55,695 nt of DNA from Deltaproteobacteria bacterium Ga0077550 (GCA_001464385.1 LNFB01000290.1:1-55695); one strand, 5' to 3'; shown: positions 1 to 8,448, numbered from the stretch's first letter. The notes: generated by a model not told the origin, from the sequence alone. Translations and numbers: made by a program.

Positions 1-2
1 CG

Positions 3-1928
3 ACGCTGGCCGTCGAGCTCGCGGATGCGCGGCCGGCCTCGGACCTCCTCGCCGTCGCGAGGGCCGCCGCGGCGGCTGGCACCACGCAGCTCGTGCTCGC
101 GATCGATCACGCGCCGTGCGTCGCGGCGCCCGCTGGCATGGCGTGCATCCCCGGCGGCGTCGCGATCGTGGGCAGTGACGACGGCGAGCCCGTCGAGCGC
201 CCGCGCCGCGAGATCGAGCTGTCGACGTACTACGTCGACACCCACGAGATCACGATCGCCGAGTACGACGCGTGCCACGCCGCCGGCGGTTGCCCGCGGC
301 GCCCGGGCGCGACCGAGAAGATCATGCGGCCGTTCGTCGTGCCGGATCATCCGGCGATGCCGCTCGACTGGGAGCGTGCGACCCGGTACTGCGCGTGGGC
401 GGGCAAGCGCCTGCCGACCGAGTGGGAGTGGGAGAAGGCCGCGCGCGGCCCCGACGGCGACACCTATCCGTGGGGCGACGCGCCGCCCGGTTGCGAGCGG
501 GCCCAGTACCGCGAGTGCGCGCCGCGGGGCTGCACGCCGTATCCCGGCAAGGAGTACCGCTGGGACTGCAACGAGCACGACACCAAGGCGGTCGGCACGT
601 ATCCCGCCGGTCACTACGGCCTGTTCGAGATGGCGGGCAACGGCTACGAGTGGACGAGCACCGTCGGCGTCGAGGACGTCGCGAAGTGCGGCGCGGCGTG
701 CAGCGGCCGCGATCCCCTGGGGCCCTGCGACGGCGCGTCGGGTTGCGGCACGACCCGGGTGCTGCGCGGCGGCTCGTGGTACTGGCCGGCCGGTCGCATC
801 CGCGGCGCGCACCGGCGGCTCGAGAAGCTGCGCACGGGGAGTCATCGACTCTCGGCGCGCTGCGCCACCAGCGATGGGTTCGTGACGAACTTCCCGCCGG
901 CCGCGATCACGCAGCCGTTGCCCGCGGCCGCGGCCCCCGAGCCGCCGACCGCCGAGCAAGCGGCGATCTTCGCCGGGGTCGTGCAGGATCCGATCGAGGA
1001 CAAGCCGATCTGCTCCGAGACCGTGCGCGAGACGTGGGGCACCCTGCAGTCGCGCGGCGGTCGATCCGAGACCACGTGCCGCGATCCCTTCCCCTACCTC
1101 GAGTCGAACGAGCCGCGGGCGTGGCTGTGGCAGCCGTACCTCGCGAACGTCGGCGGCGCGTACCTCGGCGTCGGCAGCGACCAGAACTACACCTTCATCG
1201 CCGTGGCCCGATCACAGTGGGCGTGGGTGATGGACTACGATCCGCGCGTCGTCGATCACCACAAGCGACTGCGTGCGTTCGTGCTCGAGGCCGCGACGCC
1301 CGAGGAGTTCATCGCGCTGTGGTCGCCCAAGAACAGCAAGCGGGCGCTCGAGGCGATCGAGCGCCACCACACCGACGCCGCCGAGCTGCCCAAGCTGCGC
1401 CGCGGCTACTGGGCGACGCACGAGCGGTTGCATGCGTACTACCGCGAGCAGCGGGACCCCGCGCGCGGCCGTCCGTCCGGTTATGGCTGGCTCGCCGACG
1501 CCGAGCACTACGCCTACGTGCGCACGCTGTTCCAGCAGGGCCGGCTGGCGCCGATCAAGGGGGACCTGCTCGGCAAGCAGTCGATCCGCACCGTGGCCGC
1601 GACCGCCACGGCGCTCGGCGTGCCGCTTCGCGTGTTCTACACCTCCAACGCCCCGAGCTCGTGGGGCGGGCAGATCACCGCGGCCTACCGCGAGAACCTC
1701 ATGGCGCTCCCGTTCGATCGCCACTCGGTCGTGCTGCAGACGACGGGCAAGGGCGGCTTCCGCCAGAGCGGCCACTGGCACCACAACGTCGAGTGGGGCC
1801 GGCACCTGCAGACCCTGCTGCGACGACCCGGCTATGATGCGGTGATGAAGCTGATCTTCGAGCGCATCCCGACGGATCACGGCGACCTCACCGTCGTCGG
1901 GCTGCCCGCGGGGGATCTGCCGCGATGA
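3..1928 (+). CDS. SUMF1/formylglycine-generating-enzyme-like protein, 5' end outside window
   Basis: The frame is open to the window edge without a convincing start, so this is taken as a 5'-truncated gene; a GTG at 93 is the first possible internal start. Counting from that GTG, residues about 17-255 form a SUMF1-type fold: IPGG near the start, AGKRLPTEWEWEKAARG, MAGNGYEWTS and LRGGSWYW, ending in SARCA. Many cysteines lie in the loops, a common style in myxobacterial secreted versions. The cysteine pair that true formylglycine-generating enzymes carry just after the GGS motif is absent, so sulfatase activation is unlikely. Residues about 295-611 are a second, unrecognised domain containing GVGSDQNYTF and a WAWVMDYD motif, faintly like leptospiral LIC_10091-type proteins (low confidence). 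The stop overlaps the ATG of the downstream carboxypeptidase, so the two are probably co-translated. Confidence 0.8.
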   Translation, partial: TLAVELADARPASDLLAVARAAAAAGTTQLVLAIDHAPCVAAPAGMACIPGGVAIVGSDDGEPVERPRREIELSTYYVDTHEITIAEYDACHAAGGCPRRPGATEKIMRPFVVPDHPAMPLDWERATRYCAWAGKRLPTEWEWEKAARGPDGDTYPWGDAPPGCERAQYRECAPRGCTPYPGKEYRWDCNEHDTKAVGTYPAGHYGLFEMAGNGYEWTSTVGVEDVAKCGAACSGRDPLGPCDGASGCGTTRVLRGGSWYWPAGRIRGAHRRLEKLRTGSHRLSARCATSDGFVTNFPPAAITQPLPAAAAPEPPTAEQAAIFAGVVQDPIEDKPICSETVRETWGTLQSRGGRSETTCRDPFPYLESNEPRAWLWQPYLANVGGAYLGVGSDQNYTFIAVARSQWAWVMDYDPRVVDHHKRLRAFVLEAATPEEFIALWSPKNSKRALEAIERHHTDAAELPKLRRGYWATHERLHAYYREQRDPARGRPSGYGWLADAEHYAYVRTLFQQGRLAPIKGDLLGKQSIRTVAATATALGVPLRVFYTSNAPSSWGGQITAAYRENLMALPFDRHSVVLQTTGKGGFRQSGHWHHNVEWGRHLQTLLRRPGYDAVMKLIFERIPTDHGDLTVVGLPAGDLPR

Positions 1929-4156
1929 GGTGGCGCCTCGGCGCAGCGCTCGCGCTCGGGCTCGTCGTCGCGGCGCCGGCGCACGCGGCCCCCGCGAAGC
2001 CGACGGCCCCCGCGAAGCCGACGGCCCCCGCGAAGCCGACGGCCCCCGCGAAGCCGACGGCGTCTGGCTTCCCCGCCCACGATCCGGTGCGCGAGGTGAC
2101 GCTGTTCGGCAAGGTGCGTCCCGGCGACGCGCCCGCGGTCGCGACCGCGACCACGCGCGGCACATGGTCGGCGGACGGCGGTCGATTGCTGCCCGTGTTC
2201 GCCGCGCCGCCGGCCGAGCAGCTGTGGTTCCCCAAGGGCCCGCCCGCGCACCTCGGCGACGGCCTCGTGCGCGCGCGCGTCGAGCTCGGCGCGGGGGCGG
2301 ACCTCTCGATCCTGCTGCGCCAGCGCTACCAGGGAGATCCGCCGAGCGTGCTGTCGGGCTACGGTCTGTCGCTGGAGGGCGACGTGGTCCGCTTCCACCG
2401 CTGGGATCGCGGCATGGTGCTCCCGATGGGTCCCGAGGCGAAGCTCCCGGTGAAGGCCGGCAAGTCCCCGCGCGGCAGTGTCGAGATCGTCGTCGTGATG
2501 GTCGGGCCGCAGCTGCTCGCGAACGTCTACGACGGCGACACCCTCGAGCACCTCGTGTCGGCGTCGGTGCACGACACGACGTACGCGTTCGGGTGCGTCG
2601 GCGTGCGGGTCGGGCCCGCGCACGATCCCAAGGCGGCGATCACCTTGCTGTCGGCCATGGACGCGGCCAAGCACGCCGCGACGACGCACCGCCGCACCAA
2701 GGGCCCGCTGTATGGGGTGACGCCGCCGTCGGATCGCACGCCGTTCGGCAACACCCGCTACGCGTGGATCCCCGCGGCGGCGACCAAGCGCCTACCCAAG
2801 GAGCTGCGCGGCGCCGTGATCCCGCGGACAGGTGTCGGCGCCGACGAGCGCGCGGTGATGTTCCTCGACACCGTCGGCTACGAGCGGCTGCGCCGCAGCG
2901 CCGTCGACGTGCTCGCCGTCGACAGCAACGTCCCGTGGTCGGCCTTCGACGCGCCCTTCCGCAGGCGCGCGACCGAGGCCCCGGCCCGGCGTGGCCGCGG
3001 CTTCGTCCTCGACGACAGCTACAAGGACCCGGCGCTGGTCGAGCAGCTGCTGCGCGCCTACCACGAGCGCTACCCCGCGATCACGCGGCTGGTCGAGGTC
3101 GGTCGCACGCACCAGGGGCGGACGATCTGGGGCCTGGTGATCTCCGACGCCGCCGCCGATGCCGACGAGCCGGCGGTGCTGTTCAACGGGGCGCACCACG
3201 GCAGTGAGCTGCTCAGCATCGAGTACGTGCTCGACGCGATCGACACGCTGTTGGGCGAGTACCACCGCGATCCGCAGGTCACCGCGTGGGTCGACGGCCT
3301 CGAGATCTGGTGCGTGCCGCTCGTCAACGTCGACGGCAATCACATGTTCGTCCACGAGTCGCGGTTTGCGATCCGCAAGAACGCCTTCGACGGCGATCTC
3401 GACGGCGTCGCTGATCCCTTCGAGGGCGTCGATCTGAACCGCAACTATCCGTTCGGCTGGGGCGAGGAGGGCAGCTCGGAGCAGCCGATGCACAAGTGGT
3501 ACCGCGGCCCCGCCCCGGGCTCCGAGCCCGAGACCCGCGCGATGATGGCCTTGGCCGACGCCGAGCGCTTCGCCGCGGTGCTGTCGTTCCACACCTACGG
3601 CACCGACGTGTACAGCTCGTACGTCGTGCCGACCAAGCGCGACACCAAGCCCGACGTCGCCAAGTCGATCGGCCAGCACATCGCCGCCGCCGCGCCCGAG
3701 CAGCCCAACGCCCGCAGCTACGCGGTCCGCAAGGGCCCGTATCCGGTCGCGGGCAGCGACCAGGACTGGTACCTGCACGAGCACGGCACGACAGCGTTCG
3801 TCGTCGAGGGCTCGCACCACAATCCGGAGCCCGAGGTCCGCAACGCCGCGGTGGCCGCGACGCGCCCACTGTGGCGCGCGCTGCTCGAGCGGGTGCACCG
3901 CGGCCCGTGGATCGGCGGCCACGTCCGCGACGCCGCCGGCAAGCCCGTCGAGGCGAGCGTGATGGTCGCGGAGATCCAGACCTTCGAGGGCGAGCGCTGG
4001 ACCACGCGGCCCCGCGACGGCAGGTTCGATCGCGCGGTCGCCAAGCCGGGCAAGTACACGCTGGTGGTCCAGGCGAAGGGCCGGCCGGCGTTCGAGCGCG
4101 CGGTGACGGTCGGGACGCGGCGCGTGGACGTGGACATCGTGCTGCCCGCAGGGTGA
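1925..4156 (+). CDS. Secreted M14-family zinc carboxypeptidase
   Basis: 743 residues. A signal peptide (residues 1-21, cleavage after AHA) is followed at once by four identical APAKPT hexapeptides (22-45), probably a flexible spacer. Residues about 50-260 look like an all-beta domain of unknown role. The peptidase domain starts near 370. H425 and E428 (HGSE) and H556 (SFHTYG) fit the M14 zinc ligands, and E628 (VVEGSH) fits the catalytic glutamate. Asn/Arg of DLNRNYPF fit the carboxylate-binding residues. The C-terminal 100 residues resemble the transthyretin-like regulatory domain often appended to M14 enzymes. Expected activity is hydrolysis of C-terminal residues from extracellular peptides. 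The ATG overlaps the upstream stop (ATGA), indicating translational coupling. Confidence 0.9.
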   Translation: MRWRLGAALALGLVVAAPAHAAPAKPTAPAKPTAPAKPTAPAKPTASGFPAHDPVREVTLFGKVRPGDAPAVATATTRGTWSADGGRLLPVFAAPPAEQLWFPKGPPAHLGDGLVRARVELGAGADLSILLRQRYQGDPPSVLSGYGLSLEGDVVRFHRWDRGMVLPMGPEAKLPVKAGKSPRGSVEIVVVMVGPQLLANVYDGDTLEHLVSASVHDTTYAFGCVGVRVGPAHDPKAAITLLSAMDAAKHAATTHRRTKGPLYGVTPPSDRTPFGNTRYAWIPAAATKRLPKELRGAVIPRTGVGADERAVMFLDTVGYERLRRSAVDVLAVDSNVPWSAFDAPFRRRATEAPARRGRGFVLDDSYKDPALVEQLLRAYHERYPAITRLVEVGRTHQGRTIWGLVISDAAADADEPAVLFNGAHHGSELLSIEYVLDAIDTLLGEYHRDPQVTAWVDGLEIWCVPLVNVDGNHMFVHESRFAIRKNAFDGDLDGVADPFEGVDLNRNYPFGWGEEGSSEQPMHKWYRGPAPGSEPETRAMMALADAERFAAVLSFHTYGTDVYSSYVVPTKRDTKPDVAKSIGQHIAAAAPEQPNARSYAVRKGPYPVAGSDQDWYLHEHGTTAFVVEGSHHNPEPEVRNAAVAATRPLWRALLERVHRGPWIGGHVRDAAGKPVEASVMVAEIQTFEGERWTTRPRDGRFDRAVAKPGKYTLVVQAKGRPAFERAVTVGTRRVDVDIVLPAG
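1988..2059 (+). repeat. Four perfect 18-bp tandem repeats
   Basis: The unit GCCCCCGCGAAGCCGACG occurs four times without a mismatch, in frame, encoding (APAKPT)4 directly after the signal peptide of the M14 carboxypeptidase. Perfect identity at DNA level, including third positions, points to recent slippage or active homogenisation, so copy number may vary between strains. Confidence 0.95.
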
Positions 4157-4169
4157 GGGGGCGGGCGTC

Positions 4170-4886
4170 TCAGCGCGGTAGGCCGGGCGGCAGCGGTACC
4201 GTGGCCCGCGCGGGCTGTCGTCGGGCGCGGCGCAGGTACACCGTGCCGAGCGGCAAGAGCACGATCGCGGCGATGAACGCCGTGATCATCGACGAGCGTT
4301 GCGGGATGCCGCCGCGATCGATCGCCACGATCCCCGCCGACGCGAGCGGGTAGCGATCTCGCAGCGGCGTGCCGAGCCGGTCGTCGTCGGCACCGTGGCG
4401 ATCCGAGATCGTCCCCTCCACACGGGACGGATCGAGCTTCGATGCGAACGTGATGATCGCCGCATCGTCGGATGGCGCGGCTTCGACCTCCTCGAACGCC
4501 TTCATCACGCCGACGTCGTCGACGTACAGCGCGGCGACCGGCGCCGCGTCGTCGCTGGCGTCGACCTGGAACATCGGCACGAGCAGCGCGATCGGATCGT
4601 GGTCGCGGGTGATCACGACGGTGTCCTCCAGTCTTACGACGCACGACTCGACGACGACCCAGCGATCGTGCGGTGCGCCATCGATCGCCGCCGCGTCGCA
4701 CGGCAGCACGAGCGGCTCGGGATTCTCGCGGAGGCGGATGGCCTCACGGACGCCGAAGCCACCCCCGAGGAGTCCGAACCCGAGCATCAGCGAGGGACCG
4801 ACCAGATTCGCGTCCATGATGTCGCTGACGCTCGCACGGAAACGCCGTTGGATCAGCCACCGTTCGTGGTCGCGCCGCGCTAACAT
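4170..4886 (-). CDS. Predicted membrane protein with two terminal TM segments
   Basis: 238 residues from the ATG at 4886 (MLARRDHERW). Further in-frame starts at 4898 and 4916 would overlap the divergent gene at 4897. One hydrophobic segment lies near residues 29-46 (SLMLGFGLLGGGFGV) and another near the C-terminus (ITAFIAAIVLLPLGTVYL), followed by an Arg-rich tail. The roughly 150 residues between them are hydrophilic and beta-rich with acidic patches, presumably extracytoplasmic. I do not recognise the family; the topology resembles membrane proteins of the TMEM43 type but no motif proves it. It ends 13 bp from the carboxypeptidase (tail to tail). Confidence 0.7.
   Translation of the reverse strand: MLARRDHERWLIQRRFRASVSDIMDANLVGPSLMLGFGLLGGGFGVREAIRLRENPEPLVLPCDAAAIDGAPHDRWVVVESCVVRLEDTVVITRDHDPIALLVPMFQVDASDDAAPVAALYVDDVGVMKAFEEVEAAPSDDAAIITFASKLDPSRVEGTISDRHGADDDRLGTPLRDRYPLASAGIVAIDRGGIPQRSSMITAFIAAIVLLPLGTVYLRRARRQPARATVPLPPGLPR
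4881..4886 (+). promoter_or_regulatory. Putative -10 hexamer TAACAT
   Basis: The hexamer ends 10 bases before the ATG at 4897 and there is no Shine-Dalgarno sequence between, so a short or absent leader is implied. The same bases form the first codons of the divergent gene, so the two starts compete for one very short region. Confidence 0.35.
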
Positions 4887-4896
4887 CGGCACCGCC

Positions 4897-5265
4897 ATGG
4901 ACCCGGCGACGTCCACACCCCTCGTCCTCTGGATCCCGCAGGGCCACGCCGAGCGCGGCGAATCGTTCTGGACCGCGGTGCCCGCGCTCGTCGTCGAGGC
5001 ATCCGGCCATTCGGTCGGTCTCGTCGGCGAGCCCGCGCCGGGCGATCGCGTGTGGATCTCGATCCGCGTCGGGGGTCTCGGCGAGGACGGTCAGCCGCAA
5101 CGCTTGGCCACGCGCGAAGGCGGAACCACGGCCGCGATCGTCCGCGTCCTGCCGCGCGGCGCGGGCATCGGCGATCTGCTCCGCAAGGATCGGAAGGTGG
5201 ACCCGGCGAACATCGTCGCGCTGGTGATCGCGCTCGCGTTGCTGGCGTACTATCTCGCGACGTAG
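4897..5265 (+). CDS. Small membrane-anchored protein of unknown function
   Basis: 122 residues from the ATG at 4897 (MDPATSTPLVLW). The first 85 residues are beta-rich (WIPQGHAERGESFW, GEPAPGDRVWISIRV), suggesting a small soluble barrel. The last 20 residues (ANIVALVIALALLAYYLA) form a single C-terminal TM helix, so the protein is likely tail-anchored. It resembles NfeD-like short barrel-plus-helix proteins in outline only. It is the first gene of a tightly spaced run of four membrane proteins (4897-7154). Confidence 0.65.
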   Translation: MDPATSTPLVLWIPQGHAERGESFWTAVPALVVEASGHSVGLVGEPAPGDRVWISIRVGGLGEDGQPQRLATREGGTTAAIVRVLPRGAGIGDLLRKDRKVDPANIVALVIALALLAYYLAT

Positions 5266-5273
5266 GTAGAACG

Positions 5274-5780
5274 ATGGAGCTTTCGGTCCAATCCGAGGTA
5301 TCCGCGCCCGACGCGATCGAGGAGGCGATGGCGCGAGCACTCGTCGAGCCGAGCGTCGCGACGGCGATCGCGGCGTTCGATCTCCGACGCTACCGGACGG
5401 CCCTGACCGCGTTGCTCGCCACCGCTGCGGACGAACCGACGCGCACCGCTCTGCGGCGGCTACAGAACACGCTGCGGCCGTTCGCGCGGTCTGTGAAGCG
5501 ACGCTTGCCGCTGTGGCTCGTCACGTGGGGCGGTTGCGGCTTCCGCCTGATCGGTGAGCACGATCGACTCGCGGGGACACACGCGACGATCCGGTGGTTC
5601 ACGCTGGCCTTCCTGCCGATCTGGCCGCTGCGGGGCTACATCGTGCGCGAGACGTCGGGGTACCAGTACCAGTTCCTCGCGGAGGTCCCGTTCGATCCGC
5701 GGCTGCGCCTCGCATCGATCGCGGTACCTGCTGCGGTCGCGTTGGTGTGGCTGGTGCTGCGGGCGAAGGGCGCGGTCTAG
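5274..5780 (+). CDS. Membrane protein of unknown function
   Basis: 168 residues starting 8 bp after the upstream stop. The N-terminal 75 residues are helical and acidic, with a region that could be a TPR-like pair (FDLRRYRTALTALLATAA). The middle contains FTLAFLPIWPLRGYIVRE, a re-entrant or TM segment of a type often seen in bacterial membrane proteins that couple helical repeats to the inner membrane. A second hydrophobic helix (SIAVPAAVALVWLVLRA) ends the protein. Close spacing suggests one transcript with the genes on either side. Confidence 0.65.
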   Translation: MELSVQSEVSAPDAIEEAMARALVEPSVATAIAAFDLRRYRTALTALLATAADEPTRTALRRLQNTLRPFARSVKRRLPLWLVTWGGCGFRLIGEHDRLAGTHATIRWFTLAFLPIWPLRGYIVRETSGYQYQFLAEVPFDPRLRLASIAVPAAVALVWLVLRAKGAV

Positions 5781-5784
5781 CGGC

Positions 5785-6222
5785 GTGCCGCGCCTCTCCA
5801 CGCCGAGGTTGGCCGCGTGGCTGATCTTCGCCGCGTACCTCCTCGCCGCCCGCGGCATCCGCAACGCCTTCCCGTTCTCCGTGTTCGACATGTACCAGGC
5901 CCGCGGGACCACCACCGCGGCGCGCGTCGTCGTCCTCGACGCACAGGGCGTCGCGCACGAGCTGGACGTCTTCACCGCGCTGCACTGCGAGCCCCCGCCG
6001 CAGCTCGCCGACGCCCTCCGGACGTGCGGCGACGAGCACCGCCCGCTCGAGTACGTGGTGCGCGACCAACAGCAGCTGCTCGAGTCGCGCCTCGCAGGCC
6101 AGCCGCAGCCGACGCCGATCACGATCATCTCCCGGGCGTGGACGTTCGCAGAGGCCGGGACGACCACGGCCGACTGCGCGCTGGCGCAGTGCACCGCATC
6201 GCGAGGGAGGTCCTCGCCGTGA
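5785..6222 (+). CDS. Small N-terminally anchored protein, HTTM-gene partner
   Basis: 145 residues from a GTG at 5785, four bases after the preceding stop. Residues 8-20 (LAAWLIFAAYLLA) form a TM anchor; the rest is a soluble domain of about 120 residues with two cysteines (LHCEPP, LRTCGD). I do not recognise the fold. Its stop overlaps the GTG of the next gene (GTGA), so the two products are made in a fixed ratio and probably act together. Confidence 0.65.
   Translation: MPRLSTPRLAAWLIFAAYLLAARGIRNAFPFSVFDMYQARGTTTAARVVVLDAQGVAHELDVFTALHCEPPPQLADALRTCGDEHRPLEYVVRDQQQLLESRLAGQPQPTPITIISRAWTFAEAGTTTADCALAQCTASRGRSSP
6205..6210 (+). promoter_or_regulatory. Ribosome-binding site GGGAGG
   Basis: A clear Shine-Dalgarno sequence eight bases upstream of the GTG at 6219, inside the 3' end of the previous gene. 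It supports the overlapping GTG start rather than an earlier in-frame start. Confidence 0.6.
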
Positions 6223-7154
6223 CCGCGTGGGCCTCGGTGTGGGACGGCCACGATCGCCGCGCGCTGCGGATCGGCCTGTGCGTCATCGCGGGCGTCGAGT
6301 GGTGCGTCGAGGCGGCGCAGGTCGCCTGGCAGTCGCAGGATCCCGCGCACTACCTCCCCGGCCTCCGACTCGCGCCGGCCCTGGCCGCGATCCCCGGCGC
6401 CGCGTGGATCCTCTACGCGCTCACCGGCGTCGGCCTCGTGCTGCTCGCCCTCGATCGCCACCCCGTCGCCGCCGGCTCGTGGGCGCTCGGCTGCGCCGCG
6501 GTGCTGAGCGAGTGGCAGACGCAGGTGTTCGGCTCGCCGTCGCGCAACGCGTTCTTCCCGGGCGCCGCGATCCTCGGCTGGGTGCTCGGGTCGCTCTGGG
6601 CCGACTCGGCGCGCCCCCGCCCGAGCCGAGCCGTGCGCGAGCGGTTCGCCGAGGCCGGCGCGCTGGGCTGCATCGCGGCGGCCTACGTCGGCTCGTGTGC
6701 CAGCAAGCTCCTCGCCGCCGGCGCGGGCTGGGCCGATGGCCTGCAGATCCGCGCGCTCGTCGTGCAGCAGCAGCCGGTCGCGTCGTGGTCGTGGCTGCTC
6801 GCGTGGCGCGAGGCGATCGTCTCGTCCGCGGACCTCGCCTCGGCCAGCGCCGTCGCGACGCTCGTGGTCGAAGGCGGCGCCTTCGCGCTGCTGCTCGGCC
6901 CGCGCCTGCGCCTGACCTGGGCCGCGCTGCTCGTCGGCCTGCACGCCGCGATCCTCCTGCTGTGCACGATGCCGTACCTCGAGCCCGTCGCGCTGCTCGT
7001 GCTCTTCGCGATCCCGTGGCCACGGCTGCAGCGACGCGCACCGAGCCGCGCGATCGATCCGCCGCAGGACGCGATCCCGTGGGGCGTCGTGGCGTTGCTG
7101 GCGGCGATGGTCGCGATCGCGTGGATCCTGGCGCCGCTCGGCTGGCGCGGATAG
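6219..7154 (+). CDS. Multi-pass membrane protein, HTTM/gamma-carboxylase-like
   Basis: 311 residues with about eight hydrophobic segments. The C-terminal half has the order typical of HTTM-domain proteins: a helix starting with an acidic Glu (LVVEGGAFALLLGPRLRL), then a helix with a His (ALLVGLHAAILLLCTMPYLEP), then more helices. HTTM proteins are membrane relatives of vitamin K-dependent gamma-carboxylase; bacterial substrates are mostly unknown. The Lys and His residues required for carboxylation cannot be verified by eye, so only the fold is suggested. The gene is coupled by a GTGA overlap to the small anchored protein upstream. Confidence 0.6.
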   Translation: MTAWASVWDGHDRRALRIGLCVIAGVEWCVEAAQVAWQSQDPAHYLPGLRLAPALAAIPGAAWILYALTGVGLVLLALDRHPVAAGSWALGCAAVLSEWQTQVFGSPSRNAFFPGAAILGWVLGSLWADSARPRPSRAVRERFAEAGALGCIAAAYVGSCASKLLAAGAGWADGLQIRALVVQQQPVASWSWLLAWREAIVSSADLASASAVATLVVEGGAFALLLGPRLRLTWAALLVGLHAAILLLCTMPYLEPVALLVLFAIPWPRLQRRAPSRAIDPPQDAIPWGVVALLAAMVAIAWILAPLGWRG

Positions 7155-7179
7155 GCGTCGCGGGTCGACCCTCGCGTGG

Positions 7180-7185
7180 TAAGAA
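7180..7185 (+). promoter_or_regulatory. Putative -10 hexamer TAAGAA
   Basis: Nine bases before the ATG of the peroxiredoxin gene; no Shine-Dalgarno sequence lies between. It follows a GGGTCGACCC palindrome (7163-7172), which may mark the end of the upstream transcript. Confidence 0.35.
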
Positions 7186-7194
7186 CGCCCGCAG

Positions 7195-7650
7195 ATGATC
7201 GACGTCGGCCAGCCCGCCCCTACGTTCGAGCGCGTCGCCCACGACGGCACCAAGGTCGTCGTCGGCCCCGGCGCCGAGCGCATCACCGTGCTGTACTTCT
7301 ATCCCAAGGACGAGACGGCGGGCTGCGTCGCGCAGGCGTGTGCCTTCCGCGACGTGTACGAGGAGTTCACCGCCGCGGGCGCCCAGGTCGTCGGCGTCAG
7401 CGACGATTCCAACACCACGCACCGCGAGTTCGCCGAGCACCGCCGCCTGCCGTTTCCGTTGATCAGCGACACCGGCGGCCAGCTGCGCACGGCCTACGGC
7501 GTGCCCAACTGGATGGTCGTGCTGCGCAACCGCGTCACGTTCGTGATCGATCGCGCGGGCATCGTGCGCATGGTCTTCGAGTCGCAGCTGCGCACGGGCG
7601 CCCACGTCGACCGCGGCCTGAAGATGGTCCGCGAGCTGGCCGCCGGCTGA
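7195..7650 (+). CDS. bcp: Peroxiredoxin, BCP/PrxQ type
   Basis: 151 residues, the normal length for the bacterioferritin comigratory protein family. It reduces hydrogen peroxide and organic peroxides using thioredoxin-derived electrons. The hallmark YFYPKDETAGC places the peroxidatic cysteine at C44, and C49 five residues later is the resolving cysteine of the alpha-helical atypical 2-Cys PrxQ class. The second Prx signature VVGVSDD is also present. The family Pro-x-x-x-Thr is represented by PKDETAGC. No signal peptide, so the protein is cytoplasmic. It ends 15 bp from the convergent gene at 7666. Confidence 0.93.
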   Translation: MIDVGQPAPTFERVAHDGTKVVVGPGAERITVLYFYPKDETAGCVAQACAFRDVYEEFTAAGAQVVGVSDDSNTTHREFAEHRRLPFPLISDTGGQLRTAYGVPNWMVVLRNRVTFVIDRAGIVRMVFESQLRTGAHVDRGLKMVRELAAG

Positions 7651-7665
7651 GCCGCCCGCGGGGCC

Positions 7666-8448
7666 TCAGCGCGACGCGACCGACTCGAGCGCGAGGCGCA
7701 TGCTCTGCTCGAGCTGTGCGTCGGTGCCGAAGACCTCGGCGACCGCGTCGTGGTCGAGCAGGACCTCGATGAGCGCCTTCACCGGCGAGAGCTCGTCGTC
7801 GGAGGCCAGCGCGCGGTCGAGCTGCTTCTCGAGCGAGTCGCGGCGTCGGCCCGGGTCGAGGGCGACCAGGCCATCGGCGACCAGTCGGTCGATGATGAGC
7901 CGGGGCACGTCGATCGCGGCGAGGTTCGCCCGCGGCGCGGTGTCGACGGTGACGGCGCGGGTGCCCGAGCGGGGCGTGCGGACCGTCGTGGTGCGCGTGG
8001 GCAGGAAGCCGTCGGCCTCGGCCTTGTCGGCGAGCCACGCGATGGCCTGCTCCGTGGTCTGGATGCCGTCGGCGAACTGCACCAGGCCCTCGCCGGCGCC
8101 GCGGATCAAGAACCGGAGCACCGACACGACCAACGGGTTGACCGCGGGATCGTCCGGCCGCTCGATCGTGATCGCCGAGCGGACCGTGGCCAGGCGCGAC
8201 AGCACCTCGGCGACCTCGGGCGAGTCATCCGCGGCGCGACCTCCGTCGACCTCGAACACCATCTGCGCGGCGTCGTCGGCCGACGGGATCTGGCCGCCGA
8301 GATCGAAATCCGCGAAGGGCTCGTCGACGCCGTCGTGCGCCACCAGCCAGTTGTCGAGGAGCGTCCGGCACTCGGCCTCGACGGCGCCGAGCTCGGTCGG
8401 CGGTTTCGGGCTGAGGATGACGAAATCCAAGCTCACGGGCTGGCGCAT
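7666..8448 (-). CDS. Hypothetical cytoplasmic protein
   Basis: 260 residues, start MRQPVSLDFV at 8448. No signal peptide or membrane segment. The protein is acidic and alpha/beta, with a run reading ITIERPDDPAVNPLVVSVL near the middle and a helical C-terminal third. The opening LDFVILSPKPP and the DxDLGGQIP segment are reminiscent of proteins that process small phage or secretion components, but I cannot name a family. Codon use matches the neighbours, so it is a real gene. It lies between convergent bcp and a lipoprotein gene and seems monocistronic. Confidence 0.65.
   Translation of the reverse strand: MRQPVSLDFVILSPKPPTELGAVEAECRTLLDNWLVAHDGVDEPFADFDLGGQIPSADDAAQMVFEVDGGRAADDSPEVAEVLSRLATVRSAITIERPDDPAVNPLVVSVLRFLIRGAGEGLVQFADGIQTTEQAIAWLADKAEADGFLPTRTTTVRTPRSGTRAVTVDTAPRANLAAIDVPRLIIDRLVADGLVALDPGRRRDSLEKQLDRALASDDELSPVKALIEVLLDHDAVAEVFGTDAQLEQSMRLALESVASR

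Noticed and set aside
3..1928. A genuine formylglycine-generating enzyme for sulfatases
   Set aside because: The catalytic cysteine pair is missing and no sulfatase gene lies in the window.
1988..2059. Short regular repeats that might be read as a CRISPR-like array
   Set aside because: Units are directly adjacent without spacers, are in frame inside a gene, and there are no cas genes. It is a coding tandem repeat.
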